Of a DNA stretch of 64,000 nucleotides, positions 15,789 through 24,892 are shown in pieces (the first letter of the stretch is position 1; every line of letters begins with the position of its first letter). The notes under the pieces were generated by a model. The model ran no database searches. It had not been told where the DNA came from and was given only the letters and a program-made list of their open reading frames with translations. The position numbers were made by a program, and so were the translations under genes. Source of the DNA: an uncultured Acidobacteriia bacterium (lineage in GTDB: Bacteria; Acidobacteriota; Terriglobia; Bryobacterales; Bryobacteraceae); assembly GCA_903851195.1 (NCBI GenBank), contig CAINNJ010000052.1, forward strand, positions 32,142-96,141. Direction: 5' to 3'.

Positions 15789-17616
15789 CAGTTCCCTTGT
15801 CCTCGCGATTCTGATGCCGGCGTCGGCGCTGCTGGCGCTTACCCTGAGTTCCACGGCCCTCGGCCACCAGTTCGATAACTACGCTTACGACTTTCTGTTC
15901 CGGCTGATTCAGCCTGCGCCGTGGAAACCGGGCTCGGTAATTCTGGCCATCGACGAGGAAACGCTGCGCCGTTACGGCGGTAATGCGGGGATTCGCAGCG
16001 CTCTGGCGGACGGCATCGCGAAGATTCAGCCGGCGCATCCGGCGGCGGTTGCGGTGGACGTGATTCTCGCCGAGCCTTCCACCGAGGAGATCGACGCGCG
16101 TCTGGAAGCCGCGTTTGCCGGCACGCGGAACCTGGTGCTCGCGTCGTATCTGCTCGAGAACAATACCTGGAACGATCCGATTCCGCGATTCCGGAAATAC
16201 GCGTTTGCCACCGGACACGTGCAGGCCAGCTTCGACGATTACGACTCGGTCAGCCGCGAAGTGCCGCTGATGAAAGTAGGCGGGCACGACCGGCGCTGGT
16301 CGCTGGCGCTCGATGCGTTCCGCGCCGTGCAGCGCGCGCAGATTCTGGAATCGCCGCAGGATTTGCAGGTGGGCGCGGTGACCATCCCTTCGAAGCTGCG
16401 CGATTTTACGGTGGACGGGCGCACGCTGCGGGTGCGTTACCCGCCGGTCGCAATGGGCGGCCTGCCGCGGGTTTCGATCGCGGAACTGGACCGGAATCCT
16501 TCGCTGGTGTCGCGGTTCGCGGGCCAGGTCGTGTTCGTGGGAGAAACGGCGCTGGCGGCGGGCGACAGCTGGTCCACGCCCTATTCGAACGGCAAGACGA
16601 CGCCGGGAATCGAGATGCATGCCAGCGAGTACGAAACCCTGGCGCAGCGCAATTTCCTGGTGGACGCGCCGTTGCTGCCGGTGATCGGCTTCTGTTTCCT
16701 GATGGCCGCCGCCGCGGGTCTGATCTTCTTCCTGGGCTCCGGCTGGGTAGCAAACCTGGAAGCGATGGGGCTGGTGCTGCTGTCCCAGATAACGCCCGCC
16801 CTGGCTTTCCGTAACTCAGTGGTCTTCGCCTGGCTGCCCGGCACGCTGACCGCGGCGCTCTCCGTGGCGGCCGCGGCAACATGGAGACACCTGATTGTCA
16901 GGCGCGAACTGGCGCGCGCCGAACAGGAAAAGACGCGCTACCAGAAGGCCATGCAGTTCGTCACGCACGAAATGCGCACGCCGCTGACGGCGATTCAGGG
17001 CTCCAGCGAACTGATCAGCCGGTATGGACAAATGCCCGAAGCCAAACGCAAGCAGATGGCCGAACTGATCAACGCGGAATCGAAGAGGCTGGCGCGCATG
17101 ATCGAAACATTCCTCAGCGTGGAGCGCCTCTCCGCCGGTCAGATGGAAATGAAACAGGAGCGCTTCCCGCTGCCGGAACTGGTGGAACGGTGCACGGAAC
17201 GCGCGCGCGCCTTCGCCGAGCGCAAACAGATCGAGATCGACGTGGAGGCTCTGCCCGCGGACGAACTATCGGGGGACCGCGAACTGATGGAGTACGCCGT
17301 CTACAATCTGTTAACCAACGCGGTGAAGTACTCGCCCGCCCTGACGCGCGTGCGGGTCTTCAGCGAAGATGATAAGGGCGGGAAGGTTCGCCTGTCGATT
17401 CAGGATCAGGGAATCGGCATGGATAAAAAGGAAGTGAGCAGGATATTCGAGAAGTTCTACCGCACGAAGCGGGCAGAACAATCCGGCGAGGCCGGAACGG
17501 GGATAGGGCTGTCAATAGTGGAGCAGATTGTGACGCAGCACGGCGGGACGATCCATGTGGAATCGGAGCCCGGCAAGGGATCGAGATTCACGCTGATTCT
17601 GAAACGGGCATCATGA
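15754..17616 (+). CDS. CHASE2-domain sensor histidine kinase
   Basis: Membrane sensor of a two-component system. An N-terminal transmembrane helix (~14-34) leads to a periplasmic CHASE2 domain (~37-300, with SVILAIDEETLRRYG and VVFVGETALAAGDSW), then transmembrane segments (~307-328, ~336-352, ~358-378). The kinase core follows: HisKA with phospho-acceptor His405 in FVTHEMRTPLTAIQ, and HATPase with the N box NLLTNAVKYSP, DQGIGMDKKE and GTGIGLSIV. The ATG at 15754 lies inside the peptidase gene (35-nt overlap). The stop overlaps the regulator gene as ATGA, so kinase and regulator are a cognate pair. The ligand is unknown. Confidence 0.94.
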   Translation: MRLSVRWRSGSSSSLVLAILMPASALLALTLSSTALGHQFDNYAYDFLFRLIQPAPWKPGSVILAIDEETLRRYGGNAGIRSALADGIAKIQPAHPAAVAVDVILAEPSTEEIDARLEAAFAGTRNLVLASYLLENNTWNDPIPRFRKYAFATGHVQASFDDYDSVSREVPLMKVGGHDRRWSLALDAFRAVQRAQILESPQDLQVGAVTIPSKLRDFTVDGRTLRVRYPPVAMGGLPRVSIAELDRNPSLVSRFAGQVVFVGETALAAGDSWSTPYSNGKTTPGIEMHASEYETLAQRNFLVDAPLLPVIGFCFLMAAAAGLIFFLGSGWVANLEAMGLVLLSQITPALAFRNSVVFAWLPGTLTAALSVAAAATWRHLIVRRELARAEQEKTRYQKAMQFVTHEMRTPLTAIQGSSELISRYGQMPEAKRKQMAELINAESKRLARMIETFLSVERLSAGQMEMKQERFPLPELVERCTERARAFAERKQIEIDVEALPADELSGDRELMEYAVYNLLTNAVKYSPALTRVRVFSEDDKGGKVRLSIQDQGIGMDKKEVSRIFEKFYRTKRAEQSGEAGTGIGLSIVEQIVTQHGGTIHVESEPGKGSRFTLILKRAS

Positions 17617-18926
17617 GCGAGCTGATCCTGGTAGTGGAGGACGATCCCGGAGTCCGGACCACGATCGTCACGTTTCTGGAGATGGAAGGGTACACCGTGG
17701 AAGCGGTCTCGAGCACGCGCGAGGCGCTCGCCCGGCTGTCGCAGCGGGTTTATCCGCTGGTGATTTCGGACATTTACATCGACGACCGGACCGGCATCGA
17801 CGTCCTGATGGCGGCGAAGAAGCAGGACGCGAACTGTCTGGTGATCCTGATGAGCGCGCGCGGCACCATGGAGACGGTGATGGCGGCCACGCGCAACGGC
17901 GCCTTCGATTACCTGGCGAAACCGTTCGAACTCGATACGCTGCTGGAGGCCGTAAAACGCGCCTTCGAATCCCGCAATCCCGGCGACGACGAAGTGGAGC
18001 CGGAAGAACTGCCGGAGAGCGAGATGATCGGCAGTTCGGCCAGCATGATCGGGATCTACAAAACCGTCTCTAAGGTGGCGCCGACCGACGCCACCGTGAT
18101 TATCCAGGGCGAGACCGGCACCGGCAAGGAACTGATCGCGCGCATGATCCACCGTTTCAGCCTGCGCGCCGGGCAGCCTTTCGTTCCCGTGGATTGCAGC
18201 GCGATTCCGGCCGCGCTCCTGGAAAGCGAACTGTTCGGCACCATGAAGGGCGCTTTCACGGGCGCGGACCGCGACCGCACCGGCGTCATCGAAGCTGCCA
18301 ATAAAGGCACGGTGTTTCTGGACGAGATCGGCGATATCGACCCCGCGTTTCAGGTCAAGCTGCTGCGTTTTCTGCAGGAGCGCGAGATTCGTCCGGTGGG
18401 CGCGGCGCGGGAGAAGAAGGTCGACGTTCGGGTGATCGCGGCCACCAATCGCGACCTGCAGAAAATGGTGGACGAAGAAAAGTTCCGCGAGGATCTCTGG
18501 TTCCGCCTCAACGTGGTGCGGCTGGATCTGCCGCCGCTGCGCGAGCGCCGCATCGACGTGCCGCTGCTGGCGCATTTCTTTGTCAACAAGTACAACGGTC
18601 GCTACAACCGGGACGTGAAGCTGACGGAATCCGGGTTGCGCGCTCTGAAAGATTTCACCTGGCCGGGGAACGTGCGGCAACTGCAGCACCTGATCGAGCG
18701 GCTGACGATTCTGGCGCCCAACGACCGTATCGACGCGGAAGCCGTGCACGATGCCATCTCCGCCATGGAGCCGAAAGACGGCGGCGGCGAGACGCTGGCT
18801 GAAACGGAAGCCGATCAGATTCGGCGCGTGCTGGCGGCGACGGGCGGCAACAAGAGCCGGGCCGCGGCTATTTTGGGAATCGAGCGGAAAACGCTGTACC
18901 GGAAGCTCGAAAGAATGCGGATTTGA
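17613..18926 (+). CDS. Sigma-54-dependent response regulator (NtrC family)
   Basis: DNA-binding activator of sigma-54 promoters, controlled by the CHASE2 kinase. Receiver domain 1-120 with Asp53 (VISDIYIDD) and Lys in AKPFEL. The AAA+ domain has Walker A GETGTGKE (166-173), the sigma-54 contact loop GAFTGA (213-218) and Walker B FLDEIGDI. The C-terminal Fis-type helix-turn-helix is at ~405-437 (NKSRAAAILGIERKTLYRKL). 437 aa, normal for NtrC/ZraR types. Both residues before GAFTGA (TMK in place of the common HEK/HVR) vary but the loop is intact. No sigma-54 promoter was recognised within the window, so targets probably lie elsewhere. Confidence 0.96.
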   Translation: MSELILVVEDDPGVRTTIVTFLEMEGYTVEAVSSTREALARLSQRVYPLVISDIYIDDRTGIDVLMAAKKQDANCLVILMSARGTMETVMAATRNGAFDYLAKPFELDTLLEAVKRAFESRNPGDDEVEPEELPESEMIGSSASMIGIYKTVSKVAPTDATVIIQGETGTGKELIARMIHRFSLRAGQPFVPVDCSAIPAALLESELFGTMKGAFTGADRDRTGVIEAANKGTVFLDEIGDIDPAFQVKLLRFLQEREIRPVGAAREKKVDVRVIAATNRDLQKMVDEEKFREDLWFRLNVVRLDLPPLRERRIDVPLLAHFFVNKYNGRYNRDVKLTESGLRALKDFTWPGNVRQLQHLIERLTILAPNDRIDAEAVHDAISAMEPKDGGGETLAETEADQIRRVLAATGGNKSRAAAILGIERKTLYRKLERMRI

Positions 18927-18932
18927 GGCAAG

Positions 18933-19805
18933 TCAGTCCTGCGCGTTCAGGGCCACCTGCATCCGCTCCGCTTCGGCGTTGAACTCGCAGCCGAACAGCG
19001 CGATCAGCGCCAGAATGTACATCCAGGAGAGCAACGCGATGCTGGTGCCGACGCTGCCATAGAGCAGGTTGTAGTTGGTGATGTTGCGGACGTACCAGCC
19101 GAAGCCGAGGGTGGCGAGCATCCACAGCACGGTGGCCAGGATGGCGCCGGGCCAGACCGCGCGCCAGGTCTGCTTCCGGTACGGGCCGTAATAGTAGATC
19201 ATCGCCGTGAGGCTGGCCGTCGCGCCGAACGCCACCACGTATCGCATCACCTGGGACAGCAGCTTCCACCAGCCTGCCAGCGGGTTCAGGATGGGGTCGA
19301 TTTCCAGAATGCCGAGGACCACGCCCTGCACCGCGCCGCCGAAAAGCAGCAGCGCGGAAGCGCCCAGCAGCGGGATGCCGGCCACGAAGACCAGCATGAT
19401 TCCCATGCCGATGTGCGCCAGCATGGAGCGGTTCACGGGGACGCGGTACGCCGCGTTGAAGCCATCGATCAGACTTTTGATCACGCTCGAAGCGGCCCAG
19501 AGAGAGAGCGTGATGGCCAGAACGAGAAGGCCGATGGGCCGCTGTCCCTGCGAACGGAACTGCTGCGCCACCACGGACTCGGTGCCAGGCGGGAGAATCT
19601 GCGCGAGGAAGGTCGCCAGGTTGCGCTGCACGTAATCCGCGCGCACCTGCACGAAGATGGTGGCCATGGAAGTCAGCACCGGGAAGAACGAGAGCAGCGC
19701 GGAGTAGGCCGCGCCCTTGGCCACCGCAAACAGGCCATCGTCGATCGAAGCGATGAGGGTGCGTCGGAGCAGATAGGGCAGATGGCTCAGGATGGGACGG
19801 CGCAC
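18933..19805 (-). CDS. YihY/BrkB family inner-membrane protein (paralogue 1)
   Basis: Polytopic membrane protein, formerly called ribonuclease BN; its function is not settled. It has about six hydrophobic segments, the N-terminal block GAAYSALLSFFPVLTSMATIF (seen in positions ~31-51), the central WAASSVIKSLIDGFNAAYRV, and the C-terminal LYGSVGTSIALLSWMYILAL with CEFNAE. GTG at 19805 is the first start in frame; it has no clear ribosome site. 290 aa is normal. It converges with the NtrC regulator (6 bp apart) and lies downstream of the sensor kinase 19846-21615. A second family member sits at 33377-34297. Confidence 0.9.
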   Translation of the reverse strand: MRRPILSHLPYLLRRTLIASIDDGLFAVAKGAAYSALLSFFPVLTSMATIFVQVRADYVQRNLATFLAQILPPGTESVVAQQFRSQGQRPIGLLVLAITLSLWAASSVIKSLIDGFNAAYRVPVNRSMLAHIGMGIMLVFVAGIPLLGASALLLFGGAVQGVVLGILEIDPILNPLAGWWKLLSQVMRYVVAFGATASLTAMIYYYGPYRKQTWRAVWPGAILATVLWMLATLGFGWYVRNITNYNLLYGSVGTSIALLSWMYILALIALFGCEFNAEAERMQVALNAQD

Positions 19806-19845
19806 TCCAGATCATAGTGCCACATGTCTGCAGGCTCCGGGCAGT

Positions 19846-21615
19846 TCAGCAGGGAAGGCGCAGGCGAAAACGCGCGCCACCCCGTGTCGAGCCGGGTTCT
19901 TCATCCGCTTCTTCATCCGCGTCTTGATCAACCCAGAGATCGCCGCCGTGATCGAGAACGGTCTGCCGGGAGAGCGCCAGGCCGAGGCCCAGGCCGTTCT
20001 TGCCGGACGTGACGAACGGCTGAAAGAGGCGCTCGCGAACGGCTTCCGGAATCCCTGGGCCGGTATCGTCGATACGGACCAGCACGGTGTGCCCGTTGCG
20101 CTCCGCGGCAATATGGATGGAGCCGCCCCGGGGCATGGCCTCGATGGCGTTGTTGATCAGATTCAGGAAAACGCGTTCCATGCGGCCGGGTTCCACGGGA
20201 AGCTCGATCGCGGGATCGACCGAGGTGTGAATCTCCACGCCTTGCTGCAGCGCCGCGGCCGCCTGCGTGTCCACGGCCGCGCCGATCACCTCGCTGAGGC
20301 GGCAGGTCTCGGGCGACTGAATTCGTCCGCGCGAGACATCCACCAGTTCCTGCAGCATGTCTTTGATCACCCGCGAAGAGCGGTAGATGTTGCCGGCGAG
20401 GCGTTTGAGCTGCGTCTCGTTCAGGTTGCCGTCCATCATCATCTCCGCACCGCCGTAGATCGAGGCAAGAGGATTCCGGAGATCGTGGACGATGGAGCTG
20501 GACAAGCGGCCGATGGTCGAGATGCGCTCCTGCCGGATCAGTTCCTGGCGGGCGTCCTGAATAGAGCGGGACATCGCATTGAAGGTGCGGGCCAGACGGC
20601 CCAGTTCGTCGTTCCCGCCTTCGGGGACCCGCGTCTCGTACTTCTGCTCGGCGATGCGCGACGCCGCCTCATCCAGTTCGCGAATGGGGCGGAGCAATCG
20701 ACGCGCGAGGAACATGCTGATGAAAATGCCGGTCAGAATCGCGGCAGCCCAGGTAAAGAAGAGCTTGGTTTCGAGCGACACCAGATCCCGGCGTATGGCA
20801 TCGAAGTTATGGATAATCAGCAGATCGCCCACGGCCACGCCGGACAGGTCGCGCAACTGGCTGCCCAGCACGGCGAACTCGCGCCCCGGCAGTTCCAGAT
20901 GCTGCAGGCCGGAGCCGCGCCGGTACTGCCGCGAAATGCTGATGGTCTCGTCGGGCGTCAGGGTGGAGGCCACCGGCTTGCCGGCGTCCAGAAAGACAAA
21001 GTCGCTGCCGCCGGTGCGGGCCTTCAGATCCTGCGCGACATCCTGATCCACCGGGTAGCCGGCCACCAGCACGTTGAGCAGACTCTGGCCGCTCTGCGCC
21101 TGCACGTAGACCGGCGTGACGACGAGTTCGGAAAGCACACCGTTCTGTACCGCGAAACCCTCGGACTGCGCCGGGAAGCGAACGAGCGCCTCGCGCACCA
21201 CGTCCATATTACGTCCGGGCGCCTCGCCGCCGAGAGACGCGATCACTTCCCCGTGCGGACTGGTAACCAGGAAGAGCGCTCCCGCCCGCGACGATGCCGA
21301 GGGCGACACACGGGCCCAGATTTCGGCCGCCGTGTCCCGGATGGTGAGCTGGTCGTTCGTCTGGAAGGCGGCGCGAACATCCGACATGGCGCTGAGCGCG
21401 CGGCTCACGCTTTTCAGCATTTCGGCGCGGGCCTGCCAGAGGGATTCGTACGCGCGAAATGTGCCGCGCAGTTCCGTTTCCAGATTCTGCGAGAGGGCGG
21501 AACGGGTCTGGTCCTGCACGAAGTAGCCGGCCACCACCAGCAGCACCGTAATCGCGATGGAAGTCGAGAGACTGATCTTCCACAGCAGCGACAGTTGGGA
21601 CCGGGGGCGGGCCAC
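19846..21615 (-). CDS. Sensor histidine kinase with periplasmic sensor, HAMP and NtrB-like core
   Basis: Transmembrane histidine kinase. TM1 ~12-32; periplasmic region ~33-285 resembling a double Cache sensor (AGALFLVTSPHGEVIASLG); TM2 ~286-304; HAMP ~305-355 ending NDELGRLARTFNAMSRSI. The HisKA core has His377 in SSIVHDLRNPLASIYGG, which has the HDLRNPL form of the NtrB/AtoS group, and the HATPase shows NLINNAIEAMP, DTGPGIPE and GLGLGLALS. A short Asp/Glu-rich stretch (DQDADEEADEE) precedes the last strand. It starts 2 nt after the stop of the cupredoxin gene and is the last gene of a five-gene unit reading from 24789. Confidence 0.94.
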   Translation of the reverse strand: MARPRSQLSLLWKISLSTSIAITVLLVVAGYFVQDQTRSALSQNLETELRGTFRAYESLWQARAEMLKSVSRALSAMSDVRAAFQTNDQLTIRDTAAEIWARVSPSASSRAGALFLVTSPHGEVIASLGGEAPGRNMDVVREALVRFPAQSEGFAVQNGVLSELVVTPVYVQAQSGQSLLNVLVAGYPVDQDVAQDLKARTGGSDFVFLDAGKPVASTLTPDETISISRQYRRGSGLQHLELPGREFAVLGSQLRDLSGVAVGDLLIIHNFDAIRRDLVSLETKLFFTWAAAILTGIFISMFLARRLLRPIRELDEAASRIAEQKYETRVPEGGNDELGRLARTFNAMSRSIQDARQELIRQERISTIGRLSSSIVHDLRNPLASIYGGAEMMMDGNLNETQLKRLAGNIYRSSRVIKDMLQELVDVSRGRIQSPETCRLSEVIGAAVDTQAAAALQQGVEIHTSVDPAIELPVEPGRMERVFLNLINNAIEAMPRGGSIHIAAERNGHTVLVRIDDTGPGIPEAVRERLFQPFVTSGKNGLGLGLALSRQTVLDHGGDLWVDQDADEEADEEPGSTRGGARFRLRLPC

Positions 21616-21617
21616 CG

Positions 21618-22355
21618 CTAATTCCTCACGCCGGGATAGACGCTTTTATCGTCCGGCTGCGGCGCGTACTCCTTACCATACTTGTTTTTGTGCGGCGCCG
21701 GCAGAAAGCCCGCTTCGGAGACCACCAGGGCAGGCACCACCAGCGGTTCCTCCGTCACCAGCACGCGCTGGGCGAGCGATTGCAGCGTGATCTGCGTAGA
21801 ACGCTCATGGAAAACGTTGAGTTCATAAGTTCCCGGCGGCACATCCAGCCGGAACGATCCGTTGGCCGCGGTGGTGGTGAAAAACGGCGTGCCCAGCACC
21901 ACGATCACCGAACTCATGGAGGGGTGGATGTTGCAGAATACCCGCACCACGCCGGGGCGGACGAAACGCACGGATTTCGAAGTTCCCGGAGGATAAAGTC
22001 CCACATCGAAAATCTGCCCGTTATAGCTGGAAAAGGCGTTGTGAAAGATCGGGTCGGCGTTGGGAAAATCGACCACGCTGCCCGCCACCACGGGCAGGAT
22101 GTGCGGCGTGAACATCTTGTTCTTCTGCAGCATGACGACATGCTTCGCGGGTGGCGCGGGCGGGGGCTGGCCGACCGGCGTGAGAGAAACGATGATTCCG
22201 GAGTAGTCCTGGCGTTTCGTGACGGATTCCAGCCGTGAATTACTCAGCCGCACGGTGCCCGAAACCATTCCCGCGCGGAGAATCGGCGGGAGCGAAAGAC
22301 TCAGGCCCGCGACCAGCGCCGCGAAATTAAAACAGGTACGCCAGCGCCAGATCAT
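21618..22355 (-). CDS. Exported cupredoxin (blue-copper) protein with carboxypeptidase-regulatory-like domain
   Basis: Periplasmic or envelope copper protein, often annotated as methylamine utilisation protein. A signal peptide lies within residues 1-28. The plastocyanin-like fold has all four type-1 copper ligands: His105 (IFHNAFSS), Cys141, His144 and Met147 (FCNIHPSM). A small beta-sandwich follows (NGSFRLDVPPGTYELNVFHE, ~165-184), as in carboxypeptidase-regulatory domains, and a polar tail. It could carry electrons or bind copper. The first 29 nt overlap the porin gene, and the sensor kinase gene starts 2 nt downstream. The role of copper in this unit is inference. Confidence 0.88.
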   Translation of the reverse strand: MIWRWRTCFNFAALVAGLSLSLPPILRAGMVSGTVRLSNSRLESVTKRQDYSGIIVSLTPVGQPPPAPPAKHVVMLQKNKMFTPHILPVVAGSVVDFPNADPIFHNAFSSYNGQIFDVGLYPPGTSKSVRFVRPGVVRVFCNIHPSMSSVIVVLGTPFFTTTAANGSFRLDVPPGTYELNVFHERSTQITLQSLAQRVLVTEEPLVVPALVVSEAGFLPAPHKNKYGKEYAPQPDDKSVYPGVRN

Positions 22356-23703
22356 AGTGGTTGTTGAGTCGCATGCCCGAAACAGTATAAATAGTGCGGT
22401 TTTGAGAAATCTCGAAAGCCGCCATGATATTCGGCGCCAGTTTGTAGACCAGATTGCCGGCGTAGATAAGGTTCCGTCGCACGCTGTTCGCCAGCAGATC
22501 GGAGCCGCGGTCGCCCTCGAAGCCTCCGTAGAAGTGCAGAGAGAGCCGCGCGGTGGGGAACACGGATATCTGTCCCCAGGCGCCTGTCACGTGAACGGGA
22601 ATGACGCTCCCGCCGGAAAGCAGCGTAAAGCCCTGCCGGAGCCCGCCCAGCGCCGCCGCGTTCTCGCCCCTGAAGAAAGCTCCGTTGAATTCGACCACCC
22701 GGCCGGGTCTTACCAGCCAGTCCAGCGTGCCCAGTTTCGATGGCGCCGATTGTCCGGCGAAGTGCGACTGCGCGAAGTGGAAGCCCGGAGCCACCTCGAT
22801 GCGGTGATTCTCGCCGCCCGCGTAAAAATTGAAGCGGCCTTCGTAGCCGGGCCGGTACTTTTCCACCGTTGCGGCCTGCGCGGGCGTCGCATTGGCGGGC
22901 GCCACATCGGACATCTCGAACACACCCAGTTCCGCGCGCACACCGGCCGTGGGACTGAGACCGGAAAACGGAATATTCTGCCCGATACGGACCTGCGGGT
23001 ACCAGTTCCACAGGTTGCCCGCCCCGGTGAGTGGCGCGAGCCCAACCTGCGCCAGCGACATGGGCTCCCGCGGCGCGACAATCGGCTTATCCTGCCCGGC
23101 TGTAATCGTGGTGTTCTGCCAGTTCAGCGACAGCGTCGCGAGGCGCAGGTGGAACAGATTGTTGTTCGGAGCCTGCGTGCCGGAGAAGAAATCCATGTAG
23201 ACCGACCCGGACGCCGTGCCGCCGCCCGGCAGATCCGGGCCGTTAAACTTCAGCCCCAGCACAGTCTGCCGAAACGTCGCGCCGGTGTTCCGCGCCGCGG
23301 GGGCAAGCTGAGCCGTCACCGGATTCTCCAGCGTGCCGCCGTAACGCCCGTTGGCGAAAGCATTGAACAGAACCATGCCGGTCAGGGAGACGGGTATTCG
23401 CTGCGAGGTCTCGATCTTCGACTGCGCCAGTTCCGCGGTCCGGCTTTCCTGCACGTCCAGGCGTTCCGCAACGGTGGGCGCTTCCGCGACCGGGTCCGAC
23501 GCCGCACGTTCGGCGGAAGGCCGGCCCAGTTCCTTTCGTAACGCCTCGATCTCCGACCGCAATTCCCGATTCTGTTTCTCCAGGTTGTCCAGACGATCCA
23601 GCACGCGCTGCATATCGGAGGCACTTTGGGCAAACATGACGCGAGGAACGAACGGCAACAGAATCAGGCCCGCGACGCAGGCGGTGGCGATCCTCATGTG
23701 CAT
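22327..23703 (-). CDS. Outer-membrane porin-like beta-barrel protein with N-terminal coiled coil
   Basis: Probable trimeric porin. Signal peptide 1-25 (ends VMFAQ), then a coiled coil ~29-62 (MQRVLDRLDNLEKQNRELRS and on, heptads of L/I) as in DcaP/SlpA-like porins, then ~350 residues of alternating polar/hydrophobic strands, ending in LALAYLF with the C-terminal Phe used for barrel insertion. Family membership is inferred from this layout; I do not recognise a named porin. Start at 23703 or the second ATG at 23697. It overlaps the receiver gene by 10 nt and the cupredoxin gene by 29 nt, so all are cotranslated. Confidence 0.8.
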   Translation of the reverse strand: MHMRIATACVAGLILLPFVPRVMFAQSASDMQRVLDRLDNLEKQNRELRSEIEALRKELGRPSAERAASDPVAEAPTVAERLDVQESRTAELAQSKIETSQRIPVSLTGMVLFNAFANGRYGGTLENPVTAQLAPAARNTGATFRQTVLGLKFNGPDLPGGGTASGSVYMDFFSGTQAPNNNLFHLRLATLSLNWQNTTITAGQDKPIVAPREPMSLAQVGLAPLTGAGNLWNWYPQVRIGQNIPFSGLSPTAGVRAELGVFEMSDVAPANATPAQAATVEKYRPGYEGRFNFYAGGENHRIEVAPGFHFAQSHFAGQSAPSKLGTLDWLVRPGRVVEFNGAFFRGENAAALGGLRQGFTLLSGGSVIPVHVTGAWGQISVFPTARLSLHFYGGFEGDRGSDLLANSVRRNLIYAGNLVYKLAPNIMAAFEISQNRTIYTVSGMRLNNHYDLALAYLF

Positions 23704-24107
23704 AGCAATTGTTCCAGTTTACGGCGCACCTCCGCGGGGGAATACGGCTTGGCAAAGAAGGCGTCTGCTCCCAGCTGCAGCGCGCGCGAAGGAAGCCGGG
23801 GATCGCTGTCGCCGCTGATCAGCAGAATGGGCAGATGCCGGAAACGCGGTTCGGAGCGCAATTGCCGGATCAGGTCGAAACCATCCAGACAGCCGGCTTC
23901 TCTGTGGAAGTTGGCGGCCCGGTTCATATTGAGGTCCGTGACGAGGGCGGCCACTTGTTCAGCCGGATCCCGCAGCGCGACGATGGCGGCGCACGCGCTC
24001 TTCACGACGCGCGTTTCCACGCCCGGCAGCGTTTCGAGCGCAATCTGCAGCGTCTCGGCGCAGGCTTCGCTGTCTTCCACGATCAGAACCAGTCGTGACA
24101 TGGGCAT
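23694..24107 (-). CDS. Single-domain response regulator (receiver only)
   Basis: CheY-like phospho-acceptor without an output domain. Signatures: LIVEDSE with the acidic pair, acceptor Asp58 in ALVTDLNMN, LLISGDSD, and the conserved Lys in FFAKPYS. ATG at 24107 starts MPMSRLVLIVEDSE; ATG 24101 is equally possible. No Shine-Dalgarno is visible, but the upstream regulator's stop lies 1 nt away, so translation is probably coupled. With about 137 aa it may be an intermediate in a phosphorelay with the sensor kinase at the end of the unit (19846-21615). The insertion NRAANFHREAGCLDG after the Asp is longer than in CheY. Confidence 0.9.
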   Translation of the reverse strand: MPMSRLVLIVEDSEACAETLQIALETLPGVETRVVKSACAAIVALRDPAEQVAALVTDLNMNRAANFHREAGCLDGFDLIRQLRSEPRFRHLPILLISGDSDPRLPSRALQLGADAFFAKPYSPAEVRRKLEQLLCT

Positions 24108-24108
24108 C

Positions 24109-24789
24109 TCAGGGCAGGAACCGGTAGCCGACCTTGTGCAGGGTGATGAAGTGGCGCGGGCAGTTGGCATCCGCCTCCAGTTTCTGGCGCAGCCGGACGA
24201 CGTGCGCATCCACCGTGCGGGTGTTGGGGAAGGATTCGTAGCCCCAGACGGAGTTCAGAATCATGTCGCGGGAGAGCGGACGGTCCGGATTCTGCAGAAA
24301 GAAAGTGAGCAGGTTGTACTCGGCCGGCGTGAACTTCACCTCCTGGCCTTTGCGCGTGACGATGCGGCGTTCCAGATCGATGGCCACGTCCGCGAACGAA
24401 AGAACCTTCTGCGGCTCGGAGGGCGACCGGCGCAAAACCGCCCGCACGCGCGCCAGCAGTTCGCGGGTGCCGAAGGGCTTCACGATGTAGTCGTCCGCGC
24501 CGATTTCGAGCAGCAGAACCTTATCGATTTCTTCGCCCACCGCGCTGAGAACGATGATCGGCGTCTGCACGCCCGAGGTGCGCAGCCGCTTGCAGACCTC
24601 CACGCCGCTGATGTCGGGAAGGCGGAGATCCGTGAGAATGATATCGGGCCGGGCCAGCACCGCCTGATCCAGACCGCTCTTTCCATCCGCCGCGAGGAGG
24701 GCGCGGAAGCCCTCGCGTTCGAACAGAACCCCGATCGTATCCCGCAGACTGTCATCGTCATCGATAACAAGAATTGTTTGCATTCGCAT
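24109..24789 (-). CDS. OmpR/KdpE-family response regulator
   Basis: DNA-binding two-component regulator. Receiver domain 1-120 with DDD at 10-12, Asp54 (IILTDLRLP) and Lys in IVKPFG; winged-helix output domain ~130-226 with FTPAEYNLLTFFLQNP and VDAHVVRLRQKLE near the recognition helix. 226 aa, normal. It is the first gene of the five-gene minus-strand unit. A TAAAAT box at 24794-24799 ends 4 nt before the ATG at 24789 (ATG 24783 is the alternative), so the message could be nearly leaderless. It may control its own unit. Confidence 0.94.
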   Translation of the reverse strand: MRMQTILVIDDDDSLRDTIGVLFEREGFRALLAADGKSGLDQAVLARPDIILTDLRLPDISGVEVCKRLRTSGVQTPIIVLSAVGEEIDKVLLLEIGADDYIVKPFGTRELLARVRAVLRRSPSEPQKVLSFADVAIDLERRIVTRKGQEVKFTPAEYNLLTFFLQNPDRPLSRDMILNSVWGYESFPNTRTVDAHVVRLRQKLEADANCPRHFITLHKVGYRFLP

Positions 24790-24874
24790 CGCGATTTTAG
24801 CGCGAAACGTAAGTGCGGGAGTGAACGGGTCCCGAACAGAACCCTGTTTTTACAACTCTTTTACCGCCCCGGTA

Positions 24875-24889
24875 CGCCGGAAGCCGGCG
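24875..24889 (-). terminator. Short hairpin after tamB, weak terminator candidate
   Basis: Perfect 6-bp stem CGCCGG-CTT-CCGGCG just beyond the tamB stop. No U-tract follows in the minus direction, so termination would be inefficient or Rho-dependent. Between this hairpin and the regulator gene (24790-24874) I see only the TAAAAT box noted for that gene. Confidence 0.3.
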
Positions 24890-24892
24890 CGC

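Noticed and set aside
19792..21621. 609-codon open frame opposite the sensor kinase
   Set aside because: No domains; the kinase has all H, N and G boxes on the minus strand.
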